Assembly: GCF_902506425.1 (NCBI RefSeq)
Contig: NZ_LR732469.1
Coordinates: forward strand, 1,677,001-1,741,000
Length of the DNA stretch: 64,000 nt
Origin: Novosphingobium sp. 9U
GTDB taxonomy: Bacteria > Pseudomonadota > Alphaproteobacteria > Sphingomonadales > Sphingomonadaceae
Direction of reading: 5' to 3'
Every line of letters begins with the position of its first letter. Within the stretch, counting starts at the first letter, position 1. Below, one piece after another: positions 28,489 through 36,966 of the stretch. The notes under the pieces are model-generated. The model did not search any database. It was not told the DNA's origin and worked only from the letters and a program-made list of their open reading frames with translations. Position numbers and translations under genes: made by a program.

Positions 28489-31020
28489 TCAGCGGCCGAA
28501 GGTGTAGCGCACCCGCATGCCGTACATCCGCGGCTCGCCCGGAACTACCGCCTCGCCGCCCAGCGACGAGAGGCCGTTCACGATCGCGACCCAGTACTTT
28601 TCCTTGGTGACGTTGGTCGCGAACAACGCCAGGTCCACAGGTGAGCCGGCCACACCGCGCCAATTCAGGTTGAGGTTCAGCAAGTCCGTCGGCGGGCTGA
28701 TCCCGGCGTCGTAAGGCAACGCACCTTGCGCAAAGGCCACCGCGTTGGAATAGCTCGATATCTGCTTGTCCGTATGGACATAGGTTGCGGAAAGCGCCAG
28801 GCGACCCATCGCCTCGTCCATCGGCACAGTGAAGGTGCCGGTCAGCGTCACCCGGTTCTTGGGCGAAAACGGCAAGGTCGCCCCTGCCCCCAGGAACGAG
28901 GCTTGCGAACAGACGAAGCTGGCGTTCGAGCAGATCGGCGCGCGTGCACTGCGGACCTTGGCCTGCAAGTACGAATAGCCGAAGTCCAGCCGCACCGGGC
29001 CATAGCCGACGCTGCCGTCCGCCTCGATGCCGCGCATGCGCGACTTGCCGATGTTCTGGATGCCGTTGATGCCGGTGGGGGCGGGATTGGTGCAAGCCGG
29101 ATTGCCCAGCGGCGCGCACTGCGGAATGCTGACGGTGGTCTGCTGGTTGCTGAACTCATTCCAGTAACCACCGAGACTGACGTTGCCCGAGACCGGCCCG
29201 CGGAAGCTGCCCTTGAAGCCCACTTCGTAGTCGTCGACCTTTTCGGGAGCCCAGGTTTCCGCGCCCAGGTTCGCCTCGTTGATGCCGCCCGCCCGATAGC
29301 CGCGCGCGTACTTGGCGTAGAACAGCAGGTCGTCGTTGGGCTTGTAGTCGAGGTCGATCAGCCAGGTCGGCTTGTTCGACTTCACCGTAAACTCGCGGGT
29401 GCAGGCGCCGCTGGTCAGCAGTGCGTTGAGGCCGGGGTTCGGCACCGGCGTGCGCGCGCGCGAGCACGACACCGCGATCGCACCCGCAGCCGAAGGCACC
29501 ACGCGCACGTTGTCCGCGGTCTCCTTCTCCCAGTCCCAGGTGTTGCGCCCGCCCAGTGTCAGGCTGAGTTGGTCGGTGAACTTGAAGGTGCCCTGCGCAT
29601 AGAGCCCGTAGTTGTGGAAGGTGTAATTGTTGCGCGCAACCGAGACGCTGCTGACCGCGGGAGACAAGGTAGTGCAGCGGAAAGTATAGACGTCCGTGCA
29701 ATTCGCCGCGACTTGCGTGTACTGCTCCTGGCTGCCGATCGGCTCGCTGATCTCCATGTAGTAACCGGCCTGCCAGGTGAACCTGTCGCTGGCGCTGCGG
29801 CCCTGCAGCTGGAACTCCTCGGAGAAGGTCGACTGCGAGCCTTGCGTGCGCCCGGTCGGCCCCGGGTAGGTGATGACGAAGGGAAACGCGACATTGTCGC
29901 CATCGAGCGAGAACGAATACCGCTCCCGCGCTTCGGCATAGCTGGCGATGTTCTTGATCGTCAGCATATCGGTGGCGTTCCAGGTCGTCGTGTTGACGAT
30001 CTGCCAGGTCGTGCTCTTGACGTAAGGGTTCGGCGCGTTGTTCTCGACATCGTAGTAGCCATAGCCGGCGGCATTCTGGCGCAGGATCTGGTTGCGGATG
30101 CTGGGGCCCAGCAGGGCAGCCAGCCCGGTCGATCCCACCGACCCACGCAAGGGATTGGTCGCCACCGGATTGTCGAAGTAGCCGTTGGAATAGACCATCT
30201 TGGGCACGGTGCCGTTGGTCGAGGACCGCACGTAGCTGGCGACGGTGGTGTTCTCGAGCTCGGGCGTCAGCTCGGCCAGGATCGAAAGCCGCAGCGCGGT
30301 GTAGTTGATGTCGGTGAACTTGTCCGGTCCAATCCCGGAGCGGTTGTTCTGCCAGCCGTCGCGCTTGTTGCGGTCCACGCCGAAGCGCACCTTGAAGGCA
30401 TTGCCAAGCGGCAGGTTCAGCACGGCTTGCACGCGCTTCTGGTCGTGGTTGCCGTAAGTGCCCTCCACATAGCCCTCGACGCGGTCCGTGGGCTTCTGCG
30501 GCACCAGCAGGATCGCGCCGCCGGTGGTGTTGCGGCCAAACAGCGTGCCCTGCGGACCTTTCAACACCTGGACGTTCTGAAGATCGAACATGGAGCCCGG
30601 TCCCGCGCCGTTGCCGCCGCCGATGTTGGACTGCAGGCGCGGCGCCACCGCATCGGCGAAGTAGACGCCGACCGTCGGCTGCGTGTTGAGCTCCTGCGAG
30701 AAGCCGCGGATGATGAAGCTCGCCTTGTCCGGGCCGTAGCGGCCGTTCAGCGCCAGGCCGGGCGTGTAGGTGGCGAGGTCGGTGGTGCTGGTGATGTTGC
30801 GATCGAGCAGCTGCTGCTGGTTGAACACCGTGATCGAGATCGGCACGTCCTGGACGTTTTCCTCGACCCGGCGGGCGGTAACCACGATCGCATCGGCGTC
30901 CTCGGCACCACCAGAGGCGTCCTGCGCATGGGCTGGCGCCGCCAGGATCGTGCCCGCTCCCAGGATCGTACCCAGGGCCGTCGCCGCAAGCAGGGCGCGC
31001 TTGCTGAAGTGGTAGTGCAT
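28489..31020 (-). CDS. TonB-dependent receptor
   Basis: An 843-aa outer-membrane receptor. Signal peptide at residues 1-33 (ending APAHAQ), TonB box region EDADAIVVTARRVEENVQDVP, plug with SFIIRGFSQ and VQVLKGPQGTLFGRNTTGGAILL, and a beta-barrel ending in RVRYTFGR. Start: ATG 31020, preceded by two GAGG-like sites. It resembles the receptors that sphingomonads use for hydrophobic carbon sources. It is next to the hydrolase/LLM catabolic genes. The stop lies 10 nt from the convergent GT87-like gene. Confidence 0.92.
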   Translation of the reverse strand: MHYHFSKRALLAATALGTILGAGTILAAPAHAQDASGGAEDADAIVVTARRVEENVQDVPISITVFNQQQLLDRNITSTTDLATYTPGLALNGRYGPDKASFIIRGFSQELNTQPTVGVYFADAVAPRLQSNIGGGNGAGPGSMFDLQNVQVLKGPQGTLFGRNTTGGAILLVPQKPTDRVEGYVEGTYGNHDQKRVQAVLNLPLGNAFKVRFGVDRNKRDGWQNNRSGIGPDKFTDINYTALRLSILAELTPELENTTVASYVRSSTNGTVPKMVYSNGYFDNPVATNPLRGSVGSTGLAALLGPSIRNQILRQNAAGYGYYDVENNAPNPYVKSTTWQIVNTTTWNATDMLTIKNIASYAEARERYSFSLDGDNVAFPFVITYPGPTGRTQGSQSTFSEEFQLQGRSASDRFTWQAGYYMEISEPIGSQEQYTQVAANCTDVYTFRCTTLSPAVSSVSVARNNYTFHNYGLYAQGTFKFTDQLSLTLGGRNTWDWEKETADNVRVVPSAAGAIAVSCSRARTPVPNPGLNALLTSGACTREFTVKSNKPTWLIDLDYKPNDDLLFYAKYARGYRAGGINEANLGAETWAPEKVDDYEVGFKGSFRGPVSGNVSLGGYWNEFSNQQTTVSIPQCAPLGNPACTNPAPTGINGIQNIGKSRMRGIEADGSVGYGPVRLDFGYSYLQAKVRSARAPICSNASFVCSQASFLGAGATLPFSPKNRVTLTGTFTVPMDEAMGRLALSATYVHTDKQISSYSNAVAFAQGALPYDAGISPPTDLLNLNLNWRGVAGSPVDLALFATNVTKEKYWVAIVNGLSSLGGEAVVPGEPRMYGMRVRYTFGR

Positions 31021-31157
31021 CCTCGTTCCCTCCCGTGTCGATTGGAGCGACATGAGGGTCATCGGCGGCCTCTCGACCTTACCTGACAGCTTCCACATGT
31101 CGATCCGCGCCAGCGCTTGCTGCGCTGGTGATTGGCCTCGACATTTCGCCGAAATTG

Positions 31158-31167
31158 GACACGTGTC
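31158..31167. promoter_or_regulatory. Perfect palindrome upstream of the TonB receptor
   Basis: GACACGTGTC, within TTGGACACGTGTCAA, lies 138 nt upstream of the receptor start. It could be an operator, but a 10-bp dyad may also occur by chance. Confidence 0.3.
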
Positions 31168-31233
31168 AAGCGATGAGAGTGTCCGCTGTCTGAGAACGCC
31201 GGTTCGGACGAGCGAGGGTCAGCAGACGCAAGA

Positions 31234-31390
31234 TCCTCTCCTCTCCCCGCCGGGGAGAGGATACGCAGGCTTGGTCGCGGAGCGACTTAGCCGAAGTTGG
31301 AGGGGGCAGAGTGCGCACGCATCCCTCTCCAAGCTGCGCTAGTCCCTGGCGGAACAAGCTCCGCTGTCCTCTCCCCGGCGGGGAGAGGAG
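31234..31390. repeat. Dispersed palindromic intergenic repeat, copy 2
   Basis: A 157-bp element bounded by CCTCTCCCCGCCGGGGAGAGG-type palindromic arms at both ends. The interior reads GGATACGCAGGCTTGG, GCGACTTAGCCGAAGTTGGAG and CCAAGCTGCGCTAGTC in the same order as copy 1 and as the reverse complement of copy 3. It lies upstream of the TonB receptor and downstream of the hydrolase. Confidence 0.8.
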
Positions 31391-31401
31391 TTACGCCGCG
31401 A

Positions 31402-32268
31402 CTAACCCCCAATAAACTCCAGGATTTGCGGGACCAGCTTGGGCCAGCTGCGGAACAGCGTATGACCCTCGGTGCCCGCCATCGTCTGGCCCGAGCGGTA
31501 GTTCCACTCGTCGTCGTTCCACGGCGGATCCTGCATGAATGAGTGGGGGACGAGGCGGTGCACCCACTCGCTGGTGGCGCGCGTGTGCGACAAGTCGCTC
31601 TTGCCGCTGCGGAAGACCAGCACCGGCATCGTCAGGCGCGCGAAGTCGCGCGGCGTCATGCCCGGCACCGGCGAGACTTCGGACGGCACGTAGGCTGCGG
31701 CCCAGCGCTGCATCACCTCGATGAACTTGTCCGGATCCTGGGACCGGATGAACTCGCGCGATTGCTCGCTCTTGCTGAAGTTCTCGGCCCAGGAGGTCGC
31801 CTTCATCACAGCCTCCATGCCGCCGACGCTCGCCAGTGTGCCGGCCTCGCCGCAGTAGTAGGTCGCCAGTTGCATCAGGCCGATCGGGTCGCCCGAGATC
31901 CACCACAACGCCAGGTGCGAGCATATCTCCGGATCACGTGCCGCGGCCAGCATCGACACACGCGACCCGCCAGAGCCACCGGCGATTACCGTTGGCCCAA
32001 GGTCGAGCTTGCGGATGAGGCCGCTCAGCGCCTCGGCCTGCGTCTCGGACTCGCTGGCGCCGAGCAGCGTCGCGTCGGAATAGCCGCAGTTGGGGCGGTC
32101 GTAGATCAGCACGCGCTTGCCGGCAGCGACGAAAGCCTCGGCCATCTCGCGCAAGCCGGGCACGTCCATGGTAAAGCGGCCGCCCGGGGTCAGCGCGACG
32201 GCAGGGTCGCCTTCCTTGCCCAGCAACTCATAGGCGATGTTGATCCCGTTGACGTCGATCTTCTGCAC
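31402..32268 (-). CDS. Alpha/beta hydrolase
   Basis: A 288-aa alpha/beta-fold hydrolase. The oxyanion region LTPGGRFTMDVPG, DRPNCGYSD and the nucleophile elbow AGGSGGSR (GxSxG) are visible; the catalytic Asp/Glu and His are likely in the FRSGKSDLSHTR and TEGHTLFRSWP regions. Length fits the family. A perfect inverted repeat (TGAAC-TACC-GTTCA) lies 21 nt upstream. With the LLM and alpha-hydroxyacid dehydrogenase genes it may cleave an ester or C-C bond in a degradation pathway. Confidence 0.87.
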   Translation of the reverse strand: MQKIDVNGINIAYELLGKEGDPAVALTPGGRFTMDVPGLREMAEAFVAAGKRVLIYDRPNCGYSDATLLGASESETQAEALSGLIRKLDLGPTVIAGGSGGSRVSMLAAARDPEICSHLALWWISGDPIGLMQLATYYCGEAGTLASVGGMEAVMKATSWAENFSKSEQSREFIRSQDPDKFIEVMQRWAAAYVPSEVSPVPGMTPRDFARLTMPVLVFRSGKSDLSHTRATSEWVHRLVPHSFMQDPPWNDDEWNYRSGQTMAGTEGHTLFRSWPKLVPQILEFIGG

Positions 32269-32288
32269 GGACCTCTCCCGATAGCGTT

Positions 32289-32302
32289 TGAACTACCGTT
32301 CA
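32289..32302. promoter_or_regulatory. Candidate operator upstream of the alpha/beta hydrolase
   Basis: TGAAC-TACC-GTTCA, a perfect dyad extended to TTGAAC/GTTCAA (32288-32303), 21 nt upstream of the start codon. Related imperfect copies lie at 7034-7047 and 25441-25454. Confidence 0.55.
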
Positions 32303-32369
32303 ACGTTGGCGCGCGCGTGGCAAGTCCCCAGAGGCGAACATTGTCGTGCCAGGCTGAAGCGAGACGACA

Positions 32370-33515
32370 TTAGGCCAGGTAAGTCCGATCCAGTTCGGCC
32401 AGCCGGTTCACGCCAACCATCGCCATGGCGACGTCGATCTCGTTCGCCAGCAGCGCGATGGCATGGCTCGCCCCCTGCTCTCCGCCCGCCGCACAGCCGT
32501 AGAGCGTGGCGCGACCCACCAGCACCGCCTTGGCCCCGATGGCCAGCGCCTTCACGATGTCCGCCCCGCGCCGAACGCCGCTGTCGAACAGCACGGTCAG
32601 GTCCTTGCCCACGGCGTCGACGATGCCGGGCAACACGCTGATCGCCGGCGGAGAGCTGTCGAAGTTGCGGCCGCCGTGGTTCGACACGGCGATGCCATCG
32701 ACGCCGTGCTCCACCGCCAGCTTCGCATCGTCGACGCTGAGGATGCCCTTCAGGACCAGCTTGCCCGGCCAACGCCGCCGCAGCTCGGCGACGTCGTCCC
32801 AGCACACCGAGGCCGAGTTGGCGACGCGGCTGACGACGCCGGTCAGCTTGCCGCCGACTTCAGGCGGATAGTTGGCGAACTGCGGCAGCCCACCGTTCAG
32901 GTAGTACCGCGCGATCACGGAGGCGAGCCAGCTCGGCCGCTTGAGGAAGTCGCTGACCAGCACGGCATTGGGCCGGATCGGATTGGACATGCCCGCGCGC
33001 TTGTTGAACTCGCGCAGCGGCCACATCGGCGTATCGACCGTCAGCACCAGCACGTCGGCGCCGTTTTCGCCCGCCGCATCGACGACCCGCCATGACAGGT
33101 CGCGGCGCTCCCACAAGTACATCTGCATCCAGTGGCCGGAGGTGGCGCACTTGGCGATCTCGGCGAAGCTGGTGGTCGAACTGGTGGTCTGCGTGAACGG
33201 GATGCCCGCCTTCGCCGCCGCGGTCGCGATGGCGCGCTCGCCGCGATAGGCCAGCAGGTCGGACACGCCGGTCGGCGCGATGACGAAGGGCAGCGGCTGC
33301 TTGCGGCCGAACAGCTCGATCGAGGGATCGCGGTGATCGACATTGCGCAGCGTGCGCGGCACCAGGTTGATCGCCTGGAGCGCCGCGACGTTGCGGTTGA
33401 TCAGCAGGTCGTCTTCGGTGCCGCGCTCGATGAACTCGAAGATCGCGCGCGGCAGGCGCCGCCGCGCCAGTTCGCGAAGCTGCGCGATGTTGTGCGCCTT
33501 GCCGGCGATACTCAT
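32370..33515 (-). CDS. FMN-dependent alpha-hydroxyacid dehydrogenase
   Basis: A 381-aa enzyme of the lactate/mandelate dehydrogenase and glycolate oxidase family, oxidising 2-hydroxyacids to 2-oxoacids. PFVIAPTGVSDL (FMN), QMYLWERRD, LVLTVDTPM, LVLKGILSVDDAKLAVEHGVDGIAVSNHGGRNFD (catalytic His in SNHGGRN) and VLFDSGVRRGADIVKALAIGAKAVLVGR (FMN phosphate) are all present. Start: ATG 33515. It lies 7 nt downstream of the LLM monooxygenase gene, so they are co-transcribed. Confidence 0.93.
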   Translation of the reverse strand: MSIAGKAHNIAQLRELARRRLPRAIFEFIERGTEDDLLINRNVAALQAINLVPRTLRNVDHRDPSIELFGRKQPLPFVIAPTGVSDLLAYRGERAIATAAAKAGIPFTQTTSSTTSFAEIAKCATSGHWMQMYLWERRDLSWRVVDAAGENGADVLVLTVDTPMWPLREFNKRAGMSNPIRPNAVLVSDFLKRPSWLASVIARYYLNGGLPQFANYPPEVGGKLTGVVSRVANSASVCWDDVAELRRRWPGKLVLKGILSVDDAKLAVEHGVDGIAVSNHGGRNFDSSPPAISVLPGIVDAVGKDLTVLFDSGVRRGADIVKALAIGAKAVLVGRATLYGCAAGGEQGASHAIALLANEIDVAMAMVGVNRLAELDRTYLA

Positions 33516-33522
33516 GCGCGGA

Positions 33523-34830
33523 TCAATCCAGGCCGAGATTGGCGCGGAAGGTCGTGCCTTCGTACTCGGTACGATACACGCCCTTCTTCTGCAGGATCGG
33601 TACGACCTGGTCGACGAAGTCCTCAACCGAAGAGGCCATCACGGTGGGCGTCATGTTGTAGCCGTAGCACCCGGTCTCGCGCCAGATCTGCTCGAGACGG
33701 TCGGCCACTTGCTCCGGCGCGCCGATGATCTGTGGCTTGCCGACGGCCAGGCCCCAGCGGATCGCCACCTCGCGCAAGGTGAGCGGCTTGTCGCCCTCGA
33801 TGTTCGAGAAGGCCTTCATCAGCCCCTGCGAGCCTTGCGTCTTCATCTCGACGAGTGGCTGGTCGAGGTCCATGCCGGCGAAGTCGACGCCCATGGTGCC
33901 CGACAGACGCGCCAGGCAGCCGTCGATCGGCAACCGCTCGACCAGGTCCTGCAGCTTGCGCTTGGCTTCCTCCTCCGTGCCGCCAACGATCGGCTGGACG
34001 CCGAAGCTGACGCCCGGCGTCTTCTTGCCCGCGCCCTGCGCGGCCTCCTCGAGGTTGGTCATGAAGCGCTTCATGCCCGCGACGTTGGGCTGGATCGAGA
34101 ACACCACGTCGGCATGGCTGACCGCGAACTGCTGGCCGCGGCCGGAGCTGCCTGCCTGGAACAGCACCGGATGGCCCTGCGGCGAAGGCAGCACCGGCGA
34201 CACTGTCTGGCAGGAGAAGAACTCGCCCTGGTGGTCGATGAACTCGACTTTGTCGGGGTCGGCGTAGATGCCGGCTTCGCGATCGGCCAGTACGGCGCCC
34301 GGCTTCACCGAATTCCACAGCTTGTAGCAGACCTCCATGTATTCGTCCGCACGGTCGTAGCGGCGATCATGATCGAGCTGGTGGAGGCCGAGCGCCCGAT
34401 GCTCACCGCGCAAGTGGCCGGTGACGATGTTCCAGCCGACGCGCCCGCCCGACAAGTAGTCCAGCGTGCCGAGCTGGCGCACGATGGTCCAGGGTTGGTA
34501 CGAGCTGGTCGACATCGTCGCCGCCAGACCCAGGTGCGTGGTAGCCGCGGCCAAAGCGCTGAGCAGCACTACGGGATCGAAGCAGGGCCAGCACACGCCA
34601 TACTTCACCGCGTCCTCGTGGCTCTCGCGATATCGGTCGAACACGCCGGGGGTGTCGGCGAAGAATATGCCATCGAATTTGCCGCGCTCCAGCGTGCGGG
34701 CAAGGTCCTGCCACAGCTTGAGCTCACCCAGCGCATCGAGCCGATTGTCGCCCGGCGCCGCCCAGCTGAGCACCGTGTGGTTGATCGGCGAGTTGATCAG
34801 GAAGCTGACGAGGTGGATGTGCTTGCTCAT
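33523..34830 (-). CDS. NtaA/SnaA/DszA-type FMN-dependent monooxygenase (LLM class)
   Basis: A 435-aa flavin monooxygenase. The family order is clear: HLVSFLINSPINHTVLSWAAPGDN, FDGIFFADT, YQPWTIVRQLGTLDYLSGGRVGWNIVTG, HPVLFQAGSSGRGQQFAVSHADVVF, and the C-terminal APEQVADRLEQIW. Members oxidise nitrilotriacetate, pristinamycin intermediates or sulfones and use FMNH2 from a separate reductase. Start: ATG 34830. Its operon partner is the alpha-hydroxyacid dehydrogenase. Substrate not assigned. Confidence 0.9.
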   Translation of the reverse strand: MSKHIHLVSFLINSPINHTVLSWAAPGDNRLDALGELKLWQDLARTLERGKFDGIFFADTPGVFDRYRESHEDAVKYGVCWPCFDPVVLLSALAAATTHLGLAATMSTSSYQPWTIVRQLGTLDYLSGGRVGWNIVTGHLRGEHRALGLHQLDHDRRYDRADEYMEVCYKLWNSVKPGAVLADREAGIYADPDKVEFIDHQGEFFSCQTVSPVLPSPQGHPVLFQAGSSGRGQQFAVSHADVVFSIQPNVAGMKRFMTNLEEAAQGAGKKTPGVSFGVQPIVGGTEEEAKRKLQDLVERLPIDGCLARLSGTMGVDFAGMDLDQPLVEMKTQGSQGLMKAFSNIEGDKPLTLREVAIRWGLAVGKPQIIGAPEQVADRLEQIWRETGCYGYNMTPTVMASSVEDFVDQVVPILQKKGVYRTEYEGTTFRANLGLD

Positions 34831-34921
34831 GCGGGGTGCCGATCTGCTTGTGGATCCTCTCGTCCGCGTCATGTGCGCTCATGCACCGAGCGGCAAGCAA
34901 AATCGTGCGCAATGTATCCAA

Positions 34922-35383
34922 TCAGACCCGCTCGGCAGCGACCGTCCAGTCTGGATAGGTACGACCCAGCCTCTGTTGCCGCCGGGCATGGCAGCGCAGG
35001 CCCACGATCAGGACGAACAAGCCGACAGCGACGCCTCCCGTATCGATCAACTCGCAAGCAAGAAGGCTGCCCTCACCCAGGGTACGCGGCAGCGCATGAG
35101 CCGCTACGGCGATGATCTGCGCCCCGCCAAGCCATAGCGGATAGACCCGGTTGGCCCTGAGGGCGACGGCACATACTACCAGCAGGAGCACAAGCTCCAG
35201 CGCCAGGTAGATCGCGTCGTACTGAGTTGCGAACTCGCGTCCCACAAGCGCCGCGAAAGCCTCCTCGAGCAGCAGCGAAGCCAGGAACGCCGACGAGAGC
35301 ACCCGTTCGGGCGCCGATCCATATCGCACAGCCGCACCGCAGGTCATCGCCGCGACGAGCAGCAGCACATCCTGAAAGGTCAT
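34922..35383 (-). CDS. Polytopic membrane protein partnered with a LuxR regulator
   Basis: A 153-aa membrane protein with about five hydrophobic segments (for example DVLLLVAAMTCGAAVRYG, YLALELVLLLVVCAVALRA and TGGVAVGLFVLIVGLRC) and a basic C-terminus. No family recognised. Its ATG overlaps the stop of the LuxR gene in an ATGA arrangement, indicating translational coupling and probably a shared function. A sensor or sequestration partner for the membrane-tethered regulator is possible but unproven. Confidence 0.7.
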   Translation of the reverse strand: MTFQDVLLLVAAMTCGAAVRYGSAPERVLSSAFLASLLLEEAFAALVGREFATQYDAIYLALELVLLLVVCAVALRANRVYPLWLGGAQIIAVAAHALPRTLGEGSLLACELIDTGGVAVGLFVLIVGLRCHARRQQRLGRTYPDWTVAAERV

Positions 35384-35910
35384 GGAAGCGCGGGCAGTGC
35401 CTTGTGCGCGTCCGCCATGCGCTCGGCCATCGCAGGCAGCGCGTTCACCACGCCCAGACTCGCCAGCGCCACCACCAACAATCCTCCGGCGATGACCACC
35501 ATCGCGGCAATGCGGTTCAACCCGGCGTTTGGCCCCACCATGGCTCCCGGCAGGATCCAGTCTGCGGCCTGCCGCTGCCACGCCGCAAGATCGGCATCGT
35601 TGCGTGCCGGTTCTGTCCCTTGAGAGACCGGCTTACAGTCGAAGAAGCCGCTTTCGAGATAACGCCGATATGCCCGTGCAAGCTCGGCACGAGGAGGGAA
35701 ACCAGTCCGGCTGCGCACGGCCTCGATCCGCTGCACGATCGCGCTTTCGGACACCTGTAAGCGACCAGCAATCTCCTTGCTTGTCCTATTTTCTGCAAGG
35801 CATGCGAACACTTCATGTTGTTTGGCAGTCATTCCTGCGAACACTTCGCAGTAGACATCATTGTACAAGTGCTCAGCCGACGTATCGTCTTCGGCGATTG
35901 CATCCATCAT
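35380..35910 (-). CDS. Membrane-tethered LuxR-type regulator
   Basis: A 176-aa protein with an N-terminal LuxR/GerE-type HTH (MTAKQHEVFACLAENRTSKEIAGRLQVSESAIVQRIEAVRSRTG, residues ~27-70) and a C-terminal membrane helix (IAAMVVIAGGLLVVALASLGVV, ~133-154). It lacks a receiver or ligand domain. The order HTH-then-helix puts the DNA-binding part in the cytoplasm, tethered to the membrane. It is followed by a multi-pass membrane protein with a 4-nt overlap. Confidence 0.75.
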   Translation of the reverse strand: MMDAIAEDDTSAEHLYNDVYCEVFAGMTAKQHEVFACLAENRTSKEIAGRLQVSESAIVQRIEAVRSRTGFPPRAELARAYRRYLESGFFDCKPVSQGTEPARNDADLAAWQRQAADWILPGAMVGPNAGLNRIAAMVVIAGGLLVVALASLGVVNALPAMAERMADAHKALPALP

Positions 35911-36119
35911 ATCTGGCCGGCGCTCCCCATTGCGCGCGGCAGCGCCCCGCTGCCCCCATAAGTGTATAGTTTACAAAGGGGCAGAGGCGTCAAGGTCAAT
36001 TTCCGATAGCGTGGGGCTGATGCTAACGGCTCATCGTAAATACGCTTTTTACTCTGTCGTGCGCCTCTGCATTGCACCCGGGTCGCGGGCCCTGGTCGAT
36101 ATGACGTGCCGTCGCTGCC

Positions 36120-36842
36120 TCACGCATCCTCCTGCCAGCTGCAGTCCTTGATCTCCACTCCCAAATCCGCGACCGTGTTGCGGAAACCGAAGATGTCGAA
36201 CGGACGTTCGCCCGCGGCGATACGCGCGCGAATGGTAACTTCGGTCTGGGCGCGCTTCTCCGCACCTTCGACGGCGTGCTGCAAGAGTGCGCGCGGTACG
36301 ACCAGCACACCATCGGTATCGGCGCATACAAGGTCGCCGGGCTCCACCAGCACGCCATCGACCGTCAGGGGGACGTTCACCGCCGCGGGACCGCGCTTTT
36401 CAGGATGTTCGACCGAGACCGCGGTCGACCAGATCGGAAACTCCAGTTCGCGGATCGCGTCGATGTCTCGCGCGGCGCCCTCGATCACTGCGCCCGCGAG
36501 CCCCTGCTTTTTCGCGAAGCCACAAGCAACGTCACCCCATAGTGCGCCCTGATGGCCCCCGCCGTTGGTGAGGACAAGCACGTCACCTGCCTGTGCCACC
36601 TCCAGCGCGCAGTGGATCGCCAGATTGTCGCCTGGATAGTTCCATGCGGTAATCGCCGGCCCGACCACGGTGCCCTGCCCATCCTGACGCGACTGCATGC
36701 GCGGGCTCATCAGGCACATGCGACCGGCAACTGCGCCAAGGCCTTCATGCAGGTCGGCAATGCCGAACTTGCGCGCGCGCTCGATCAGGCCGGCGTCGGA
36801 CCGGGGGATCTGCTTGTAGACGACGGATTTGACGGGACGCAT
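36120..36842 (-). CDS. RraA-like / HMG-CHA aldolase family protein
   Basis: A 240-aa member of the RraA/LigK fold family. The active-site region GHQGALWGDVACGFAKKQGLAGAVIEGAARDIDAI contains the conserved G-D and R-D pair that bind Mg2+ and pyruvate. Catabolic members cleave 4-carboxy-4-hydroxy-2-oxoadipate (aldolase/oxaloacetate decarboxylase) in protocatechuate meta-cleavage; RraA proper inhibits RNase E but is ~160 aa. The longer length and the catabolic setting favour an aldolase or decarboxylase. Start: ATG 36842. Confidence 0.82.
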   Translation of the reverse strand: MRPVKSVVYKQIPRSDAGLIERARKFGIADLHEGLGAVAGRMCLMSPRMQSRQDGQGTVVGPAITAWNYPGDNLAIHCALEVAQAGDVLVLTNGGGHQGALWGDVACGFAKKQGLAGAVIEGAARDIDAIRELEFPIWSTAVSVEHPEKRGPAAVNVPLTVDGVLVEPGDLVCADTDGVLVVPRALLQHAVEGAEKRAQTEVTIRARIAAGERPFDIFGFRNTVADLGVEIKDCSWQEDA

Positions 36843-36966
36843 GGCACTCTCCGCGTGACTTGGACGATTTGTCGAGGCAGGACCCATCGCATCGCGCTGC
36901 CGCATGCGCAACGGCAATATATACATTGGCGAGATGAGTGGCGCGCGCCTCGATCGCGTTGACGCC

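Noticed and set aside
28726..31086. Long open frame opposite the TonB receptor
   Set aside because: Arg/Ala/Val/Gly-rich shadow frame with no domains; the receptor on the other strand has complete plug and barrel motifs.
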